The notes below the pieces were generated by a model, which saw nothing but the letters and a program-made list of their open reading frames with translations, was not told where the DNA came from and did not search any database. A program made the translations under genes and the position numbers. A stretch of DNA of 11,524 nt, from assembly GCA_003510525.1 (NCBI GenBank), contig DOMD01000051.1:1-11524 (forward strand), given 5' to 3'. The DNA comes from Candidatus Omnitrophota bacterium. GTDB lineage: Bacteria > Omnitrophota > Gorgyraeia > Gygaellales > UBA12090. This document shows, piece after piece, positions 7,628-11,524 of this stretch; positions within the stretch are counted from its first letter, which is position 1, and every line of letters starts with the position of its first letter.

Positions 7628-7651
7628 GGGCGGTTCGCGAACCGCCCCTAC
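7624..7651. repeat. Perfect 28-bp palindrome across the moxR stop
   Basis: The left half GTAGGGGCGGTTCG (7624-7637) is followed immediately by its exact reverse complement (7638-7651). As RNA this folds into a 12-bp, mostly G-C stem with a CGCG tetraloop. The moxR TAG stop (7625-7627) is part of the left arm. Thirteen nucleotides after the right arm comes the DUF58 start. Palindromes of the GTAGGGGCG...CGCCCCTAC type are, to my knowledge, dispersed repeats in many environmental bacterial genomes. No T-run follows on either strand, so it is not a standard terminator. It may shield the upstream mRNA 3' end or uncouple moxR from DUF58 translation. Confidence 0.9.
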
Positions 7652-7664
7652 CTCGGCTAAAAAA

Positions 7665-8549
7665 ATGATACCTAAAGAAGTCCTAAAAAATATCCGGCGT
7701 ATCCAGATAACTACCTCCCGGATGGTTAATGATGTTTTTGCCGGACAATACCAGAGCGTATTCAAGGGCCGGGGTATGGAGTTTGAGGAGGTCAGGGAAT
7801 ATCAGCCGGGAGACGAAATCCGTTCTATAGACTGGAATGTTACCGCCAGGACGGGTCATCCCTACATCAAGAAATTCGTTGAAGAGAGGGAATTGACGGT
7901 GATGTTGGTTTTGGATATGTCGGCCTCTTGTTTCTTTGGCACGGCAAAACAGCTTAAGCGGCAATTGGCCGCGGAGTTTTGTTCGGTTTTGGCCTTTTCA
8001 GCAATCCGTAACAATGACCGGGTAGGTTTTATCGCCTTTACGGACCGGATAGAAAAATTTATTCCTCCGCGCAAAGGCCTGCGCCATGTCTTAAGGGTTA
8101 TCCGGGAGGCGCTTTATTTTAAACCTGAAGGTCAGGGCACGGATATCAACATTGCCTTAGAATATCTGAATAAGGTCTCCCGGCGCAAGACAATTACCTT
8201 TGTGGTTTCGGATTTTTATTCCGGGGATTTTAAGAAAATGCTTTCAGTCAGCAACAAACGCCACGATATTATTGCCGTAACCGTAACCGACCCCTGGGAA
8301 TTAAGCCTGCCGGATGTGGGTATAATCAGTTTGGAGGATTCTGAGACCGGAGAGAGTTTTATGCTGGATACCTCGGATTCCCGCCTGCGCCGGGAATACG
8401 CGCTAAACTCTCAAAAGAGATTTAAGGAGAGAAATAAGTTTTTTCAATCCGGCGGCGTGGATACGATTGATATCCGCACTGATATTCCCTATGCCAAAAG
8501 CTTGTTTAAGTTTTTCAGAGCCAGGGAAAAAAGAAGGTTGTTTAGGTGA
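7665..8549 (+). CDS. DUF58 domain protein (vWA-like, MoxR partner)
   Basis: Cytoplasmic protein of the DUF58 family, nearly always encoded directly after a MoxR ATPase and thought to be its partner. Its 294 residues carry the family signature at residues 34-58 (KGRGMEFEEVREYQPGD, then IRSIDW), followed by a vWA-like fold with LVLDMSAS (Asp84, Ser86, Ser88; an intact DxSxS metal site), a threonine in GQGTDIN and an aspartate in VVSDF, which would complete a MIDAS-like centre. No signal peptide or membrane helix is seen. The ATG at 7665 is chosen because the protein then starts MIPKEVLKNIRRI, the usual family N-terminus. However, there is no Shine-Dalgarno in the 13 nt between the 28-bp palindrome and the ATG (CTCGGCTAAAAAA), which is odd for a gene in this operon. 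Its stop overlaps or abuts the ribosome binding region of the next gene, suggesting translational coupling. Confidence 0.93.
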   Translation: MIPKEVLKNIRRIQITTSRMVNDVFAGQYQSVFKGRGMEFEEVREYQPGDEIRSIDWNVTARTGHPYIKKFVEERELTVMLVLDMSASCFFGTAKQLKRQLAAEFCSVLAFSAIRNNDRVGFIAFTDRIEKFIPPRKGLRHVLRVIREALYFKPEGQGTDINIALEYLNKVSRRKTITFVVSDFYSGDFKKMLSVSNKRHDIIAVTVTDPWELSLPDVGIISLEDSETGESFMLDTSDSRLRREYALNSQKRFKERNKFFQSGGVDTIDIRTDIPYAKSLFKFFRAREKRRLFR

Positions 8550-8554
8550 GTCAA

Positions 8555-9535
8555 ATGAAAGGGTTTTTTAGAGCTATTTTTACGGTGTGGTTATTGAGTA
8601 TTTCTTTTGTTTCCTGGGCTGAACCAGTGGGTAGGCCGGGTCCGGAAATTTTGGTTAAGGCCGAACTGGATAAAACCTCGGTAAGAAATCTTCCCCTTAA
8701 CAAGGGGAGGCGGGGAGGGGTAACTATCGGGGATAAGATTAGGTATTCCTTAATTGTATCCGCGAAAAAGAATATTGAAGTTGAATTTCCGGATTTTGGC
8801 GGTAATTTAGGAAATTTTGCCATTAAGGATTTCGGCTCAAGCAAAAAAGTCTTCTTAGGACAGCAAAAGATAACCCAGTGGTATGTTTTGGATACCTATG
8901 CTATTGGAAAGCAAACCATCCCCAAAGCCCTGGTAAAATACCGCCGCCAAGGAGAAAGTGATTGGAGCCGCCTTGAGACCGAAGAAAAAGAAATAGAGGT
9001 TAAGAGTCTCCTGGATAATCCGGGAGTAAAGAGAGAATTGCGGCCGATCAAAGAACCGTTGGATTTTCCTTCCCGCGCGCGCTATGTCCTCTTAGGGATT
9101 TTGATTCTTTTGTTTATTCTGTCCGGGATAGTGATATTTCGGAAAAAGAAAAAGAATTCAGCCCGGCCGGCAGAATTACCGCCTGCCCACCAAATAGCTC
9201 TGCGAAAGCTCAACGAACTTAAAGCCAGGGGTCTTATTGCTCAAGGAAAGATTAAGGAATATTACATTGAGATATCCGGGATTATCCGGCACTATATTGA
9301 AGACAGGTTTAAACTTAGCGCTCCGGAAATGACCAGCGAGGAATTCTTACTCAAGGCCAAAGATGCCCAAGAGCTAAGCCTCCCGCGGAAGGATTTATTA
9401 AGTGATTTTTTGCTATCCTGCGACTTGGTGAAGTTTGCCCGGTATAGTCCTTCGGAAAAAGAAATAGAGGCAGTCTTTGAATCAGCCAAAAGGTTTGTTG
9501 AAGAGACTAGGGAAGAAATAAATGCTCCTGCGTAA
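8555..9535 (+). CDS. Short BatD-like membrane protein with an in-frame repeat insertion
   Basis: Single-pass envelope protein of the Bat operon, 326 residues from the ATG at 8555. Residues 1-22 form a signal peptide (MKGFFRAIFTVWLLSISFVSWA, cleavage likely before EP). Residues 31-165 are a beta-rich extracytoplasmic domain resembling one repeat of BatD (LDKTSV...VTIGDKIRYSLIV). Residues 176-195 form one membrane helix followed by RKKKK, and residues 205-326 a helical cytoplasmic tail (YYIEISGIIRHYIEDRF) of the kind found at the end of BatD and DUF4381 proteins. It is about half the length of a full BatD. The ATG is preferred over an in-frame GTG at 8546: AGGTGA (8544-8549) lies 5 nt before the ATG, and a lysine then follows Met as in normal signal peptides. 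Residues 44-56 come from a palindromic repeat insertion (see 8680-8723). The gene overlaps batA by 14 nt. Assignment to BatD rather than a lineage-specific relative is moderate. Confidence 0.82.
   Translation: MKGFFRAIFTVWLLSISFVSWAEPVGRPGPEILVKAELDKTSVRNLPLNKGRRGGVTIGDKIRYSLIVSAKKNIEVEFPDFGGNLGNFAIKDFGSSKKVFLGQQKITQWYVLDTYAIGKQTIPKALVKYRRQGESDWSRLETEEKEIEVKSLLDNPGVKRELRPIKEPLDFPSRARYVLLGILILLFILSGIVIFRKKKKNSARPAELPPAHQIALRKLNELKARGLIAQGKIKEYYIEISGIIRHYIEDRFKLSAPEMTSEEFLLKAKDAQELSLPRKDLLSDFLLSCDLVKFARYSPSEKEIEAVFESAKRFVEETREEINAPA
8680..8723. repeat. Palindromic repeat inserted in frame in the batD-like gene
   Basis: GGTAA at 8680-8684 recurs at 8719-8723, exactly 39 nt later. Between them is a hairpin, CTTCCCCTT (8690-8698) against AAGGGGAGG (8702-8710) with the loop AAC, followed by the G-rich tail CGGGGAGGGG (8711-8720). 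The 39 nt equal 13 codons and encode RNLPLNKGRRGGV at residues 44-56. Peptides of the PLNKG type are what I know from dispersed CCCCTTAACAAGGGG repeats that read through into proteins. Removing 39 nt joins KTSV to TIGD and gives an ordinary BatD-like strand, so an insertion with target duplication is the simplest reading. Confidence 0.78.
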
Positions 9536-10517
9536 TCCTTCATTATTGGTGTTATTACCGTTAGCGGTATTGGCTATATTTTACGCTCAAAAAAAGAATA
9601 CCCGCTCGGCAATAAAATTTACCTCAGGGAGACTATTAAAGGGTTTGCCGGATTCTTTTAAGCTTAAGTTAGCTAAAAATCTATTTTTCTTAAGGCTGGC
9701 CTCTTGTATCCTGATTATATTTGCCTTGGCCCGGCCGCAGTCTCCGCTGGCAGATTCCAAGATTCAATCCGAAGGTATAGATATCGTCCTGGCGATAGAT
9801 TGCTCGACCAGTATGCTGGCTGAGGATTTTAAGCTCGGCGGACTAAGGAAAAATCGGCTGGAAGTAGTCAGGGAAGTAGTTAAAGATTTCATCCGGGGAA
9901 GGGCCAGTGATCGTTTGGGCCTGATTGCCTTTGCCGGGGGAGCCTATACGGTTTGCCCTTTAACGTTGGATAAGGGTTGGCTTTTGGAGAATTTAGAGAG
10001 GGTTAAAACCAGCCTGATTGAAGACGGCACCGCCATCGGCCTGGGATTGGTTTGCGCGTTAAACAGCCTCAAAAACACCAAGGTCAAAACCAGGATAGTC
10101 ATCTTGCTTACTGACGGACGCAATAATGCCGGAGGAATCTCGCCGCTTACCGCCGCTGACGCGGCTAAGGCCTTAAAGATTAAGGTCTATACCATCGGAG
10201 CCGGCACCAAGGGCTCGGCTCCTTATCCGGTCAAGGATTTCTTCGGCAATACGGCGTATCAGTTGATGGATGTGGATATTGATGAAGATGTTTTAAAAGA
10301 GATTGCCGCCAAGACCGAGGGGAAATATTTCCGGGCCACCGATACCGAGAGCCTGCGCCAGATCTATAAAGAAATAGATAGATTGGAAAAGACCGTTATT
10401 GAGGATAAGGGTTATCAGGAATATAAAGAATTATTTCCGGCATTTTTGATTCCGGGATTAATTTTATTGTTTGCCGAGATTATTTTATCCAATACCTTTT
10501 TGAGAAAAATACCGTAA
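9522..10517 (+). CDS. batA: BatA-like von Willebrand factor A membrane protein
   Basis: Inner-membrane vWA protein of the Bat operon, 331 residues. Two hydrophobic helices near residues 5-21 and 54-71 precede a vWA domain (about 87-280), and a third helix sits at 305-324, giving the standard BatA/BatB topology with the vWA domain between membrane anchors. The MIDAS site is intact: AIDCSTSM (Asp93, Ser95, Ser97), Thr170 in EDGTAIG and Asp198 in LLTDGRNNAGG. The segment with ARPQ just after helix 2 and the KTEGKYFRATD stretch near 265-274 are family hallmarks. The start has AGGGA (9509-9513), 8 nt before the ATG, and overlaps the preceding gene by 14 nt, so translation is likely coupled. The TAA stop is immediately followed by the batB ATG. 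The partner is expected to be the MoxR ATPase. The cellular output of Bat systems (aerotolerance, envelope stress) differs between reports. Confidence 0.93.
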   Translation: MLLRNPSLLVLLPLAVLAIFYAQKKNTRSAIKFTSGRLLKGLPDSFKLKLAKNLFFLRLASCILIIFALARPQSPLADSKIQSEGIDIVLAIDCSTSMLAEDFKLGGLRKNRLEVVREVVKDFIRGRASDRLGLIAFAGGAYTVCPLTLDKGWLLENLERVKTSLIEDGTAIGLGLVCALNSLKNTKVKTRIVILLTDGRNNAGGISPLTAADAAKALKIKVYTIGAGTKGSAPYPVKDFFGNTAYQLMDVDIDEDVLKEIAAKTEGKYFRATDTESLRQIYKEIDRLEKTVIEDKGYQEYKELFPAFLIPGLILLFAEIILSNTFLRKIP

Positions 10518-11524
10518 ATGAGACTTGCCCCGTTAGAAGCTATAGAGAAATTTGAAAGCAGTGAGAGGCTTCTAACGGGGCTTGCCCAGCCTTTTATATT
10601 ATATGTTTTTTTGCTGATTGCCGCGGTAATAGTATTTTATCTTTGGTCTTTTAGGGGCCGCGGAAAAACCCTGGAGAAGCATATTCAAAAGGAGCTTTTG
10701 CCCGAACTGCTTTCCTCGGTTGACTTAAAAAAACAGAAGTTAAAGGCAGCCTTAATTCTGGCCGGGATTATTTTTAGCCTTTTAGCTTTGATGCGTCCGC
10801 AATGGGGTTTTCATTGGGAGGAGTCAAAAAGATACGGCCTGGCGATTATTATCGCCCTGGATACCTCAAAAAGTATGCTGGCGGAAGATGTCAAGCCGAA
10901 CAGGTTAGAGCGCTCCAAGCTGGCAGTGAGGGATTTGGTTAGGCAGTTAAACGGGGACAGAATCGGCCTGGTTGCTTTTGCCGGAGATGCCTTTTTGCAA
11001 TGCCCACTGACCGTTGATTACAGCGGCTTTTTGCTTTCTTTGGAGGCTGTTTCCCCGGGGACAATCGCCCGGGGCGGAACTTCCGTTTCGGGCGCGATAA
11101 AAGAGGCGATAAAAAGTTATGCCGGAGGCCAAAAGAAATATAAAGTCCTGATTATTATTACCGACGGCGAAGACCATGAGGGCGATGCCCAAAGCGCGGC
11201 CCTGGAGGCCAAGAAAGAAGGGATTATTGTTTTTACTATCGGTATCGGGACTAAGGAAGGCGAACTTATCCTGGTTCCGGGGGAAGGCGCGCGAAAAGAA
11301 TTCTTAAAAGACAAAGAAGGCAATGTGGTAAAAAGCCGCCTTGATGAAGCTCTTCTGCAAAGAATCGCCCTGGCTACCGGAGGAAGCTATGTGCGCTCAA
11401 GCTCCAGGGAATTCGGATTGGATTTGATTTATCGGGAGAAATTAGCTAAAATGGAAAAACGGGAAGTGGAGAGCAGGTTGATTAAGCATCATGAAGAGCG
11501 TTTCCAGATTCCGCTTGTCCTGGC
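10518..11524 (+). CDS. batB: BatB-like vWA membrane protein, cut by the window end
   Basis: Second vWA protein of the operon; 335 codons are visible and the frame is still open at the window edge. The ATG directly follows the batA stop (TAAATG) without a good ribosome binding site, so reinitiation is likely. Helices lie at about 25-43 and 76-92, then LMRPQWG, a vWA domain from about 105 to 300 with IALDTSKSM (Asp115, Ser117, Ser119), Thr188 in RGGTSVSG and Asp216 in IITDGEDHEG: a full MIDAS set. KEGELILVPGEG near 247-257 and the ATGGSYVR segment are typical of BatB. The next anchor (FQIPLVL...) starts at the edge, and a TPR-containing batC often follows in this operon type. Residues 5-23 derive from a palindromic insertion (10524-10587). 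Without it the N-terminus would read MRLAQPFILYVFLL, which resembles ordinary BatB starts. Confidence 0.92.
   Translation, partial: MRLAPLEAIEKFESSERLLTGLAQPFILYVFLLIAAVIVFYLWSFRGRGKTLEKHIQKELLPELLSSVDLKKQKLKAALILAGIIFSLLALMRPQWGFHWEESKRYGLAIIIALDTSKSMLAEDVKPNRLERSKLAVRDLVRQLNGDRIGLVAFAGDAFLQCPLTVDYSGFLLSLEAVSPGTIARGGTSVSGAIKEAIKSYAGGQKKYKVLIIITDGEDHEGDAQSAALEAKKEGIIVFTIGIGTKEGELILVPGEGARKEFLKDKEGNVVKSRLDEALLQRIALATGGSYVRSSSREFGLDLIYREKLAKMEKREVESRLIKHHEERFQIPLVL
10524..10587. repeat. Palindromic insertion directly after the batB start
   Basis: CTTGCCC at 10524-10530 is repeated at 10581-10587, exactly 57 nt (19 codons) apart. Inside lies a perfect 14-bp inverted repeat, GCCCCGTTAGAAGC (10527-10540) against GCTTCTAACGGGGC (10568-10581), with a 27-nt loop. 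The structure is that of a roughly 50-nt palindromic element with a 7-bp target-site duplication. It adds residues 5-23 (a charged, glutamate-rich stretch) between MRLA and QPFILYVFLL. In mRNA the stem would begin at about nucleotide 10 of the coding sequence, within the footprint of an initiating ribosome, so it could lower batB translation. The mobile-element origin is inferred; the repeats are seen directly. Confidence 0.85.

Noticed and set aside
8546..8554. GTG at 8546 as the start of the BatD-like gene
   Set aside because: It is possible, with an AAGG 8 nt upstream, but the ATG at 8555 has AGGTGA at good spacing and yields a standard Met-Lys signal peptide. The difference is only three residues.
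6635..11524. The MoxR-DUF58-vWA cluster as a new defence or conflict system
   Set aside because: The content matches the known Bat/aerotolerance-type operon, with intact housekeeping-like motifs and no nuclease, toxin or sensor domain.
1..11524. tRNA, rRNA, CRISPR array, transposase or integrase, riboswitch
   Set aside because: No cloverleaf, rRNA core, regular repeat-spacer array, recombinase motif or known aptamer was recognised on either strand by eye.

Overview
The window looks like a chromosomal segment of an uncultured Gram-negative bacterium. GC content is moderate (mid-40s percent by eye), and every gene with a recognisable family lies on the + strand in tight arrays. A GT9 (heptosyltransferase-type) enzyme suggests an outer membrane with LPS-like glycans. 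The short glycogen-phosphorylase type, the intergenic AT-rich 'cacgaaa' debris and the palindromic repeats resemble what I remember from Candidatus Omnitrophota and related candidate phyla. That lineage call is a low-confidence inference; no rRNA or phylogenetic marker is present.

Layout. 1-300: the end of an unrecognised coding region that probably enters from upstream. 376-4294: htpG (Hsp90 chaperone), an M42 metallo-aminopeptidase and a GT9 glycosyltransferase, spaced 18-19 nt apart and probably co-transcribed. 4309-6381: a clear extended -10 promoter, then a PLP-dependent alpha-glucan phosphorylase (glgP). 6382-6634: a 253-nt gene-free stretch with a terminator-like stem and an imperfect inverted repeat. 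6635-11524: a Bat/MoxR-type operon in the order MoxR AAA+ ATPase, DUF58 protein, short BatD-like membrane protein, BatA-like vWA protein and BatB-like vWA protein, the last cut by the window end. The last four genes are overlapping or directly abutting.

How the genes work together. In the Bat operon a MoxR ATPase is expected to act, chaperone-like, on partners carrying von Willebrand A (MIDAS) domains: DUF58 in the cytoplasm, and BatA and BatB anchored by flanking membrane helices. The BatD-like protein supplies an extracytoplasmic beta-rich domain. All three vWA-type proteins keep the DxSxS metal-binding motif. The operon is linked to cell-envelope and stress functions in other bacteria, but its biochemical role is not settled.

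Most interesting signal. The Bat operon carries three unrelated short palindromic repeats inside or against coding sequence. One is a perfect 28-bp palindrome that contains the moxR stop codon. The second is a 39-nt in-frame addition in the batD-like gene, flanked by a 5-bp direct repeat (GGTAA). The third is a 57-nt in-frame addition directly after the batB start, flanked by a 7-bp direct repeat (CTTGCCC). Removing either addition together with one copy of its flank restores what looks like a normal family sequence (SVTIGD; MRLAQPF). These read as fossil insertions of small mobile palindromes that were tolerated because their length is a multiple of three.
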